Assembly (NCBI GenBank): GCA_016717265.1
Contig: JADKFX010000001.1
Location: 3,484,501 to 3,548,500 of the forward strand
DNA length: 64,000 nucleotides
DNA from: Saprospiraceae bacterium
GTDB lineage: Bacteria > Bacteroidota > Bacteroidia > Chitinophagales > Saprospiraceae
Direction of reading: 5' to 3'
Shown one piece after another: positions 18,096-25,945 of this stretch. The position numbers were made by a program, and so were the translations under genes. The notes beneath the pieces were generated by a model. That model saw only the letters and a program-made list of their open reading frames with translations. It was not told where the DNA came from and searched no databases. Position 1 is the stretch's first letter. Each line of letters opens with the position of its first letter.

Positions 18096-19339
18096 TGTTT
18101 TGGATTTACAAATTTTGCATTCCAATTTATTTTTTGGGTATCCGAATAGCCGCTCTGTTCAGGCAAGATGCAAGGCTTTGGGTCCAGGGCCGAAGGCATT
18201 GGGAACAATCCCTGGATATATTTAATAGTTTAGCTGAAAATCAAAACCGGAAGCGCATTTGGATTCATGCCTCTTCTTTGGGAGAATTTGAACAGGGAAA
18301 GGAATTAATAGAAACCTTACGGAAAAATCATCCTGAACTAATTCTTGTTTTAAGCTTTTTTTCACCATCTGGCTATGAAAAGCAAAAAAATTATAAACAG
18401 GTAGATTATGTATGTTATTTTCCATCAGACATTGCTTCAGAAATAAATAGTTTCATTCAAAAACTAAATCCAGCACTCGTACTTTTTATTAAATATGATT
18501 TTTGGTTTAATGCACTTCATTTTCTAATTCAAAGAAAAACTCCTTTTCTTTTCATATCTATGATTTTGCGACCAAATCATTATTTATTGCATCCTTTATT
18601 CAAACCATTTCTGTTATTTATAAAACAAAGTCGACAATTGTTTTTGCAAAATCAAGAAACCTATGATTTGCTTCAGTTACGTACTTTCAAAAATATGCAG
18701 ATCACCGGAGATAGTCGTTTGGATCGGGTGGATCGAATTTCTAAAGAGAATACACCTATTCCAAAAATGGAACTTTTTTTAAATTCAAATCCAGTGTTTA
18801 TTGCGGGCAGTATTTGGGAGTCTGATCTGGACATCATTTCAAAGGGAATTGAGCATGCCATTTTAAATTCCTGGCAAATTATTTTAGTGCCTCATCTTAC
18901 AGATGAAGTGCATTTATTACAAGTTGAAAGTAGATTTCCAACAAAAACGATTCGCTATTCCTCTTTAGTAAAGAAAACAAACTATCCTATTTTAATAATG
19001 GATCAGGTGGGCTTTTTATCTTCCTTATATAAATACGCTCTTTTTGCTTATGTTGGAGGTGGATTTGGAAAAGGAATCCATAATACCTTAGAACCGGTTA
19101 GTCATAGAATTCTAGTTTGTTTTGGGCCAAATCATTTTAAATTTCCTGAAGCACAGGAGTTTATTAAAAAAGGCATAGGAATTGTTATTCATAAACCAGA
19201 AGATTTCGTTTCTTTAGTTGATGAAGTACACAGACTTTCCATCGAAATAAAGGCTTCGATAGATGATTATTTTTCAAAAAATCTGGGTGCTAGTCAAAAA
19301 ATATATCAATATTTAATAGATGAACAATTGATAAGGTGA
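18095..19339 (+). CDS. waaA: 3-deoxy-D-manno-octulosonate (Kdo) transferase
   Basis: Adds Kdo to lipid A precursor at the inner membrane. The 414-residue product has an N-terminal membrane anchor and the WaaA signature IHASSLGEFEQGKELIE. The family's LSFFSPSGYE, YDFWFNALH and AYVGGGFGKGIHNTLEP also occur, the last being the nucleotide-sugar site. I chose the ATG at 18095, one codon after an in-frame TTG. Only one catalytic unit is visible, so whether it is mono- or bifunctional cannot be told. The stop overlaps the GTG of the next gene by 4 bases. Confidence 0.93.
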   Translation: MFWIYKFCIPIYFLGIRIAALFRQDARLWVQGRRHWEQSLDIFNSLAENQNRKRIWIHASSLGEFEQGKELIETLRKNHPELILVLSFFSPSGYEKQKNYKQVDYVCYFPSDIASEINSFIQKLNPALVLFIKYDFWFNALHFLIQRKTPFLFISMILRPNHYLLHPLFKPFLLFIKQSRQLFLQNQETYDLLQLRTFKNMQITGDSRLDRVDRISKENTPIPKMELFLNSNPVFIAGSIWESDLDIISKGIEHAILNSWQIILVPHLTDEVHLLQVESRFPTKTIRYSSLVKKTNYPILIMDQVGFLSSLYKYALFAYVGGGFGKGIHNTLEPVSHRILVCFGPNHFKFPEAQEFIKKGIGIVIHKPEDFVSLVDEVHRLSIEIKASIDDYFSKNLGASQKIYQYLIDEQLIR

Positions 19340-20321
19340 AAATAAAACAAGAGGAATTACAAATAGTAAAACAAGATTTGCGGGATCTTCATATTCTGGT
19401 AATCGGAGATATAATGTTAGACCGGTACATCCTTGGGTCGGCAACCCGTATTTCTCCGGAAGCTCCAGTCCCTGTTGTATTGTGGAAAGAAACAGAAGAC
19501 AAGTTGGGAGGTGCTTCAAATGTGGTGTCAAATTTAAAATCCATGGGTTGTACAGCGAGTTTAATGGGTATCTGTGGCAATGATCCTGAAGGTAAAACAC
19601 TCGAAAACCTGTTAAAAGAAATTGCGTGCGACCATTTATATTTGATCATTGATCCGGATCGTCCGACGACTTTAAAAACCCGAATTATTGCCGATCAACA
19701 TCAGATCGTCAGGGTGGATCATGAAAGTGAACAGGAAATTTCAAAAGCAATACAGGATGAATGTCTTCAAACATTAAAACAAATTTTCACCTTAAAAAAA
19801 GTGGATGTCCTAATTCTACAAGATTATAATAAAGGCTTTTTACATGCTGGATGGATTCCTAAAATTATTGAATTGGCGCGTTTAAATGGGGTGAAAATAG
19901 CTGTAGATCCTAAAAAAATAATTTTTTTGAATTTAAAGGGGTTCAGCTTTTTAAACCAAATTTAAAAGAAGCGATTCAGGCTACAGAGTGGTCGCCTAAG
20001 CACCCTACGGATCTTGAACATCTATCTAAGTTACTGAAATCTAAGCTTTTATGTGATCGGGTAATGATTACTTTAGCAGCTGAAGGCATTTGGATTGACA
20101 GCAAAGAAGGCAAAAAAAAGTACCCAACTAATCCCCGCAAAGTTGCGGATGTAAGTGGTGCAGGAGATACTGTCATCAGCCTGGCAGCGATTTGCCTTGC
20201 TTATTCGTTATCAGATGAGTTTATGGCATATTGTTGCAATACAGGGGGCGGACAGGTTTGTGAACGATCGGGTGTTGTGCCTGTTGTTAAATCGGCTCTG
20301 ATTAAGGAATTAGAGGATTAA
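19336..20321 (+). CDS. hldE: D-glycero-beta-D-manno-heptose-7-phosphate kinase (PfkB family), apparent frameshift
   Basis: First kinase step in ADP-heptose synthesis for LPS core. It begins with GTG overlapping the waaA stop. The first frame gives LGGASNVVSNL and VLILQDYNKG, then runs into a false end at 19965. The family's DPKK-NFF-F-GV-LFKPNLKEA is recovered if one base is added within the A7/T7 stretch 19912-19928. The second frame carries the PfkB signature VADVSGAGDTVISLAA with the catalytic Asp. Restored length is about 328 residues, i.e. the kinase domain alone without the cytidylyltransferase half found in enterobacterial HldE; rfaE1 would be an equally valid symbol. Confidence 0.88.
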
Positions 20322-20355
20322 ATGTTAAAAATCACAATATTTTACTTCGGTTTTT

Positions 20356-20363
20356 TATATTTG
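20356..20363 (+). promoter_or_regulatory. Candidate -7 box for the T9SS cargo gene
   Basis: TATATTTG matches TAnnTTTG exactly. Its last bases coincide with an in-frame TTG, which argues that this TTG is promoter and not a start codon, and supports the ATG at 20414. Confidence 0.5.
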
Positions 20364-20413
20364 TGGGCTTTTTTGAAAAAAAATTTATTCACTTTCATCA
20401 ATTTACAGTTTTT

Positions 20414-22297
20414 ATGAGAAAAATTTTTACATTAGTATTCTTTTTATGCTTGAGCATAAGCTGGGTAAACTCCCAGATTTTATGGGGAGGGCCAAATGAT
20501 CCAAATTCTACATTTGCTGGCGGTTTCAATGGCTGGACCACACAGGGTCTAAGTTCAGAAGATCCTGCAAAAGCAGATAGTGCAAAATGGTATTTCAGTG
20601 CTGCTGCATCTGCTGCAGGTGGTGCCTATTATGGAACCAGGGGTGCAATTAATTCTACTTCTAGAGCTAATGGTGCCATGGTTTTTAATTCTGACTTATT
20701 AGACAATGCAGGAATTGCAGGAAATTTTAAAATGGGAAAATGCCCAGCTGTCCATTCTGGAGTGTTGGTGAGCCCGGTAATCAATTGTTCAACGTTTAAT
20801 TCTACTGCTTTAAAATTTAACCAATATTACAGAAATTTCGAATCAACTTGTTTTGTAGATGTTAGTAATGATGGTGTAAATTGGACTCCATTTGCATTAA
20901 ATACTGACATTGCTGTTAATGCTGAAACTGCTACCAATAGCCAAGTTGTAATAGATATTTCTTCTGTTGCTGCAAATCAAGCTACAGTGCAAGTGCGTTT
21001 TCGCTTCGAAGGTGAATATTATTTCTGGATTGTAGATGATGTTCAAATAATTGGAGTTCCAGGTTATGATTTGGCTTTAAATAGTCATTTTTATACACCT
21101 GCAGCCTACAGACAACCTAAACATATGATCTGCACAGATACCTTTGTTTTTTCTGCAAACCTTAATAATAAAGGAAGCCAGGCTCAAACAGATGTTGTGT
21201 TAAGAGGAGAAATTTTAGGAATCGATCGCAAAACGGTTTTGTTTAGTGATTCTGTAATTATTGATCGCTTGGAAACTACAGATGATGATACTTCCTACAG
21301 AACTGATAATTTCTTTGTTCCAAATACATTGGATTTTGGAAAATATTTTATTCGTTGGACTGTTTACAGCAAATCTGCAACCGGGGCTGATTTTAATACA
21401 AGAGATAATTCGAGAGTTGATTCATTTGAAGTTTCTTTGAATGAATTTGCAAAAGCACCTAGAAGTACCGGTGGTGTAAGAGCAGGTAGCGGTGCGGGTT
21501 ATGTTTTTGGTTGCCAATATCGGACTTCAGATTGTTGGAATGACCAGGACAAATGGATCGCTAGACAAGCAAAATTTCAATTAGTTTCTAATGCTGGTGG
21601 TACGCTAGATGGATATTCTGTTTCTGTTTATTTAATGAAAGTAAAAGATGATGTAGATGCAGGATTTACAAATTTCGAAAGTTCAGGTGGTATAGCTTCA
21701 ACTTCTATTGATATTTTATCTGCAGAATCCTGGACAGGTACTACTGAACAAAATTATGATGAAATCACGGTTGACCTTACAGACTTCAACACAGGTGACA
21801 ATGGTATCCTGTTAGCAAAAAAATCAAGATACTTTATAGGTGCAGATCACCTTCCAACACCTTCTGGTGCTGTTCCTGTTTTCCATGCTATCAGCAATGA
21901 AAAATCTTATAATTCACAAGTTTTTTCAACGTTTGTAATTGATCAGGCTGGAGAATGGTTTAATGGATTCCAGGGAACAAATACTCCTATTATGGAATTG
22001 ATTCTTGAGTTTGTTGTAAAAACAGATGATACTCCATTACCATCAACTGTAATGAGTTTATACCCAAATCCAGTGGTTAATGATAATCTTAAAGTAGGTC
22101 TTAATTTTGATAAAGCAACAGATGCAAATCTTACAATTGCTGATATCAATGGTAAAATCTTAGGATTTGAATCCCACAAAGCAGTGACAAAAGATATTTT
22201 TTCAATTAGCACTTCTGATTTGAAAGCAGGTTCTTATTTAATTCGTGTTTCTACGGATGAAGGAACCAGTACAAAACAATTTACAGTGATCAAATAA
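20414..22297 (+). CDS. Secreted protein with T9SS type A sorting domain
   Basis: A 627-residue exported protein. MRKIFTLVFFLCLSISWVNSQ is a clean signal peptide and fixes the start at 20414. The body has a MAM/jelly-roll-like segment at roughly 60-210 (SPVINCSTFNSTALKFNQYYRN, then VQVRFRFEGEYYFWIVDDVQI), matching the way many Bacteroidota secreted proteins begin. An unassigned middle follows. The C-terminal 80 residues (MSLYPNPVVNDNLKVGL...ADINGKIL...LKAGSYLIRVS..) are a type A T9SS sorting domain. No catalytic site recognised. A terminator follows directly. Confidence 0.88.
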   Translation: MRKIFTLVFFLCLSISWVNSQILWGGPNDPNSTFAGGFNGWTTQGLSSEDPAKADSAKWYFSAAASAAGGAYYGTRGAINSTSRANGAMVFNSDLLDNAGIAGNFKMGKCPAVHSGVLVSPVINCSTFNSTALKFNQYYRNFESTCFVDVSNDGVNWTPFALNTDIAVNAETATNSQVVIDISSVAANQATVQVRFRFEGEYYFWIVDDVQIIGVPGYDLALNSHFYTPAAYRQPKHMICTDTFVFSANLNNKGSQAQTDVVLRGEILGIDRKTVLFSDSVIIDRLETTDDDTSYRTDNFFVPNTLDFGKYFIRWTVYSKSATGADFNTRDNSRVDSFEVSLNEFAKAPRSTGGVRAGSGAGYVFGCQYRTSDCWNDQDKWIARQAKFQLVSNAGGTLDGYSVSVYLMKVKDDVDAGFTNFESSGGIASTSIDILSAESWTGTTEQNYDEITVDLTDFNTGDNGILLAKKSRYFIGADHLPTPSGAVPVFHAISNEKSYNSQVFSTFVIDQAGEWFNGFQGTNTPIMELILEFVVKTDDTPLPSTVMSLYPNPVVNDNLKVGLNFDKATDANLTIADINGKILGFESHKAVTKDIFSISTSDLKAGSYLIRVSTDEGTSTKQFTVIK

Positions 22298-22317
22298 GAA
22301 ATTATTAATCATTTATA

Positions 22318-22351
22318 AAAAGCCTGGAATCGAAAGATCTCCGGGCTTTTT
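22318..22351 (+). terminator. Rho-independent terminator
   Basis: AAAAGCCTGGA pairs with TCCGGGCTTTT (one G-T wobble) over a loop of about 11 bases and runs into a T-rich tail. It lies 20 bases after the stop of the T9SS cargo gene. Confidence 0.85.
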
Positions 22352-22468
22352 TATTTTAAAAATTTAGTTGCAAATCAAGATCTACTTGAAATTCGAGGAC
22401 CAAAAATAAAATGGATTCCTTGTTATAATAAATGTACTAGATTCGGAATTTTACAAAATAAATAAACT

Positions 22469-23137
22469 CTATTTAATCGCATTTGAATCCAACAGCTCAT
22501 TGCGAATTGCATAAAGGATTAGTCCGACGATATTTTTTGAGTTTGTTTTCTCCAACAAATTTTGACGATGTCGTTTTACCGTGAGGGGAGAAATAAAAAT
22601 TTTCTCAGCAATTTCTTCTGTTGTTAATTGCTGACAAATTAATAATAATATTTCAACCTCCCGTTCTGTTAATATCTCTAAGGGATCTTTATACGGTTGC
22701 AATTTTTCATTGATCAACCCATGAATCACGGTTGCACCTAACTCTGGGGAAAAAAATTGATTGCCTTCAAGAACATGATGAATACCTCGCTTTAAATCAT
22801 CAAGGGAGGTGTTTTTAACAAGATAACCTTCTACTCCAATTTTATATAATTGCAAAAATAATTCCTTGTCATTATGAAATGATATCATAATAATGCGAAT
22901 CTCCGGATGATTTTTTTTCATATACTTCGCAGTATCAATACCATTCAGATAAGGCATTTCAATATCCAGAAGTAAAAGATCTATTTTTGAAGTTTCTACA
23001 ACGGCTATGGCTTCATTGCCATTAGCTGCCTCATAAATATGATCAATCATTGGAAATTTCTTGACGATATTTTTCATGCCGGTTCGAAAAATGGTATGAT
23101 CGTCTGCAATTAATACATTGACTTTCTGCTCTGTCAT
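22469..23137 (-). CDS. LuxR/NarL-family response regulator
   Basis: A 222-residue DNA-binding response regulator. The receiver has the acidic pair in ADDHTIF, the phospho-acceptor Asp in LLLLDIEMPYLNG and the conserved Lys in GYLVKNTS. The C-terminal LuxR helix-turn-helix reads LTEREVEILLLICQQLTTEE..ISPLTVKRHRQNLLEK. Its ATG overlaps the stop of the histidine kinase gene by 4 bases, so the pair is certainly cognate. It is the last gene of a minus-strand run of five. Targets are unknown. Confidence 0.93.
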   Translation of the reverse strand: MTEQKVNVLIADDHTIFRTGMKNIVKKFPMIDHIYEAANGNEAIAVVETSKIDLLLLDIEMPYLNGIDTAKYMKKNHPEIRIIMISFHNDKELFLQLYKIGVEGYLVKNTSLDDLKRGIHHVLEGNQFFSPELGATVIHGLINEKLQPYKDPLEILTEREVEILLLICQQLTTEEIAEKIFISPLTVKRHRQNLLEKTNSKNIVGLILYAIRNELLDSNAIK

Positions 23138-23883
23138 ATCAATAATTTTCCAGGAAGTTTGATAAAGGTATGAAATCCTTCATTTTTCTTGCTTTTATAT
23201 TGTACTTCTCCTTCCAATAAGGTAACCCGACTTTTGATACTCAACAAACCATGACCCAATTTCACAACATCTGTGCCGATTCCATCATCCTGAAAACTTA
23301 TCAGCAACTCTTTCTTCGGACTAATTTTAGCTTCGATTGCTATATTCTTACAATGCGAATATTTTAATGCGTTGTTGATAAGCTCCAATAAAATACGATA
23401 AATAGATAGTTCCGAGTCCTCTGCCATTTTGATCTCGGCAGGATAAAAGAACTGCACTTTGGGAGCATTCTCCGTCGTACTCAATTGTTTTAAAAAATTT
23501 GCAATCGACTTTTGTATACCTAACTCTTTAAACAAAATAGGTGAGGTACTATGACATATTCCACGGATTTCATGAATCGATTTCGCAAGTATTCCAGTCA
23601 ATTCCGTTTTATACTCCTCATTCTCGTCTGTTGGCGGATAATCATAAGATTCTACTTGCAATTTAGAAATCGCAATTAAAGGAATTACCTGATCATGTAA
23701 ATTTCTGGATAATTCCAATTTTTCCCGTTCGCCTGCTTCGATAACCGCTTTAAACATTTCATTGTTTTTGCGGATCATGTTTTTGTTATATTTGAAAACA
23801 AGGACAATAAAAAAAACAACAAGAAAAACTAAGGTAAACGTTGCAATAATTGCTGGAACTAAGAGTTCTCCTTGATTCTGCAT
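23134..23883 (-). CDS. Sensor histidine kinase with single TM (HisKA_3-like)
   Basis: A 249-residue kinase with one N-terminal membrane helix (about residues 9-32) and no extracytoplasmic sensor domain of its own. The H-box is LSRNLHDQVIPLIA (phospho-His in NLHDQ), the form that pairs with LuxR-type regulators. The ATPase domain shows an N-box in LINNALKYS and a G1 box in QDDGIGTD, with GHGLLSIKSRV following. Its start lies 25 bases inside the preceding membrane-protein gene. This suggests translational coupling, with that protein supplying the sensing part. Confidence 0.92.
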   Translation of the reverse strand: MQNQGELLVPAIIATFTLVFLVVFFIVLVFKYNKNMIRKNNEMFKAVIEAGEREKLELSRNLHDQVIPLIAISKLQVESYDYPPTDENEEYKTELTGILAKSIHEIRGICHSTSPILFKELGIQKSIANFLKQLSTTENAPKVQFFYPAEIKMAEDSELSIYRILLELINNALKYSHCKNIAIEAKISPKKELLISFQDDGIGTDVVKLGHGLLSIKSRVTLLEGEVQYKSKKNEGFHTFIKLPGKLLI

Positions 23884-24485
23884 AGAAAAGCGTATGAGTA
23901 AAACAAATTAGTACATATATTAATAACACTATGAATATTGTAAACATTTTCCATAAAATGAACATTCTCTAAATTTTCAGATCGGTCAAATAAACCCCAA
24001 ACTATTAAGGTACTCGTAAAATACAATAATAATGCAGAACTAATCCAAAAAATTGGCTTATGAAATAATTCGCTGACTTCATCATTAACCATTTTTATTA
24101 ACGTTAATGCGCAAAGACCAATTATAAGATAACAAGACACATAAACAATTGGCATATCCCATATGAAAAAATTCCCCATAAAACAGATTCTTAATACCAC
24201 AAAAAGAAAATAACCCAGGATTAAGAAAAATACGTTTTTCGTGGATATCCCTGATATTTCACAAAAAAAATACAGAATCATCATTGTGCTTGTGATCCAG
24301 TGAATGTTATAAATATGACTATTTTCAATTACAATTTTCAAGCTAATAAATTCTGAGGTTGCCCATACGGCCATCACCATCATAAATAGCTTTAGCTTAT
24401 TGTCAAGACCATACTTCAAGTATATAATTATACTGATTACAAAAGGGATTAGCTGAGATAAACTAGAGAAATCCGTGAAAGACAT
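23859..24485 (-). CDS. Multi-pass membrane protein, possible sensor partner of the kinase
   Basis: A 208-residue protein that is nearly all membrane: about six hydrophobic segments, starting IPFVISIIIYL and ending at SVINICTNLFYSYAF, with a short cytoplasmic tail. No known family recognised. It overlaps the downstream kinase gene by 25 bases. Since that kinase has a single TM and no input domain, this protein looks like the input module of a split sensor. That is inference from layout; it resembles the membrane parts often fused to histidine kinases. Confidence 0.75.
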   Translation of the reverse strand: MSFTDFSSLSQLIPFVISIIIYLKYGLDNKLKLFMMVMAVWATSEFISLKIVIENSHIYNIHWITSTMMILYFFCEISGISTKNVFFLILGYFLFVVLRICFMGNFFIWDMPIVYVSCYLIIGLCALTLIKMVNDEVSELFHKPIFWISSALLLYFTSTLIVWGLFDRSENLENVHFMENVYNIHSVINICTNLFYSYAFLCRIKENS

Positions 24486-24524
24486 AAGAAAAATATATAA
24501 ATAAGTTGGTCATAAATAAAATAA

Positions 24525-24896
24525 TTATTGCTCTCGACAAAGAGGTGGACAAGGGCTTCCATTCTCCAAAATTGCGGCTTCATTTCCTATAAAACCCATT
24601 CCTAAGTTTAAAACAGAAACACCAGGAGAATATGACTTAGTATTTAAAATTGTTTTACCATTTTCATCTTCGGCCATGATGATAAATCTATTTTGCTTTG
24701 AATCTTCATTAGATTTAATCGCATTATATATCCGAAGTCCTTTACATTTTGGATTCGTTAATAAACTTAATAGATCCTCTCGATCAAAATACTCAGATTG
24801 CAAAAAATCAGAATCATTTAAATGTATATTTTTATACTCATTGATCATTTCTTTTGCAGCAGAATAATTCATTGCACGTACGTTTTGATTTTCCAT
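24525..24896 (-). CDS. Small protein ending in a CPPLC motif, unknown
   Basis: A 123-residue soluble-looking protein without signal peptide. The distinguishing part is the C-terminus, NGSPCPPLCREQ, with two cysteines at 116 and 120 separated by PPL. This could bind metal, form a disulfide or be a processing/recognition tail. The middle (KQNRFIIMAEDENGKTILN...) predicts strands. I do not recognise the family. It lies 35 bases after the preceding small gene and 39 before the membrane-protein gene, all on the same strand, so it probably belongs to the sensory operon. Confidence 0.65.
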   Translation of the reverse strand: MENQNVRAMNYSAAKEMINEYKNIHLNDSDFLQSEYFDREDLLSLLTNPKCKGLRIYNAIKSNEDSKQNRFIIMAEDENGKTILNTKSYSPGVSVLNLGMGFIGNEAAILENGSPCPPLCREQ

Positions 24897-24931
24897 TTTG
24901 ATAAATTTTTAAAATTATTTAAATATTCAAA

Positions 24932-25435
24932 TTAAATTAGAATAATATTTTCTTTAGAATCCTTTCCCAATAAAATCACACAAGAAATTTGGGTCTCTTT
25001 ATATCCTTGAAGTTCTAGTTTTTTAATAATATCTTCATCTAAGTCACTCACTGGTTTGACTCCAAAATAAATATCTAAAAATTCACCTTTACTTATTAAT
25101 TTCTTCAGATTTTTAGAAAATTTATTTTTGTCACCAATATTAAAACGCTCATAATTTATCAATAAAGTACTTTTTAAACGATTCGTTAGTTCGCTGATCT
25201 CAGGGCTTTTAAAAATTAGGTTTAAATTAGAAATTAATTGGAGTAATTCACTTAAGTCATTATTGAAATTAGTCCATTTGCGGATATAAGAATTGGCCAA
25301 ATCAAGAGTTATTAAATGGTCATCTTTTGCCTTAGATGAAAATTTAGGAATAGAACCTTTACTTGGTATATTAGCCTTAGCTGCTTCAGCTTGGTTACTT
25401 GCAGTTATTGGCCTGAATTTTTCTTTCTTTGCCAT
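24932..25435 (-). CDS. Hypothetical protein, first gene of sensory operon
   Basis: A 167-residue, Lys-rich protein. Residues 1-40 are low complexity and basic (MAKKEKFRPITASNQAEAAK...), probably disordered. Residues 45-110 look helical (LANSYIRKWTNFNNDLSELLQLI), and the last 40 residues predict strands ending QISCVILLGKDSKENIILI. No signal peptide, no TM, no family recognised. A perfect -7 box lies about 40 bases upstream on the same strand, so this gene probably opens the five-gene transcript that ends with the kinase and LuxR-type regulator. Confidence 0.65.
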   Translation of the reverse strand: MAKKEKFRPITASNQAEAAKANIPSKGSIPKFSSKAKDDHLITLDLANSYIRKWTNFNNDLSELLQLISNLNLIFKSPEISELTNRLKSTLLINYERFNIGDKNKFSKNLKKLISKGEFLDIYFGVKPVSDLDEDIIKKLELQGYKETQISCVILLGKDSKENIILI

Positions 25436-25476
25436 AATAAAAAAATTTAGTTGATTATTGAAAATGGTTTACGTTC

Positions 25477-25484
25477 CAAATATA
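25477..25484 (-). promoter_or_regulatory. Candidate -7 box of the five-gene sensory operon
   Basis: On the minus strand TATATTTG matches TAnnTTTG exactly, about 42 bases before the first start codon. The sequence further upstream is very AT-rich; a -33 TTG is not evident. Confidence 0.5.
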
Positions 25485-25850
25485 ATCACTTTTTATTCAT
25501 ATGGAGAATTAATTAAAATATAAATATAATTAATCAATATATATAATATATTGATATACAATTTTTTAAATTTATATTGCCTTATAAAATACTACTAAAG
25601 TCGTATTGAAAATGGTTCCAAAGAACCAGTTAGATGAAGCTATAATTTTAAATTTTAAGCAGCCTGAAAGAATTCATCGGCTCTCACAGCCTATTCGTAG
25701 CGCGTACATACTCCTAAAGTACCAATAAAAAAATGGGCCTTTTTACCGATTGTTTTCCAGATACCTCCATCTGATCTTTGTATTGTAATTAGAACAACCA
25801 CCAACCTCTGTCAGGAATTTTAACTGTAGAGCTCCCTAAAAATAATCATA
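25485..25850. other. Intergenic region upstream of the sensory operon, no gene seen
   Basis: The left third is extremely AT-rich. On the minus strand around 25680-25800 a short frame reads RSDGGIWKTIGKKAHFFIG before a stop. It has no upstream context and no recognisable family, so I cannot call it a gene remnant with any confidence. Confidence 0.45.
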
Positions 25851-25884
25851 AAAAGGTTCTCCATAACACGAGGACCTTTTTTTA
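25851..25884 (-). terminator. Terminator downstream of valS
   Basis: AAAAGGTTCTC and GAGGACCTTTT pair over a short loop, with A-run and T-run on the two sides, so the element can terminate in both directions. It lies about 60 bases past the valS stop. Confidence 0.8.
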
Positions 25885-25945
25885 TGCAATCAAATTTAGC
25901 AGAATATAAGTTTATACATTGGATTTCAATTGCTTACACGGCTAT

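Noticed and set aside
25660..25810. Possible protein remnant on the minus strand (RSDGGIWKTIGKKAHFF)
   Set aside because: Only about 30 codons, with no homology I can name; could be chance.
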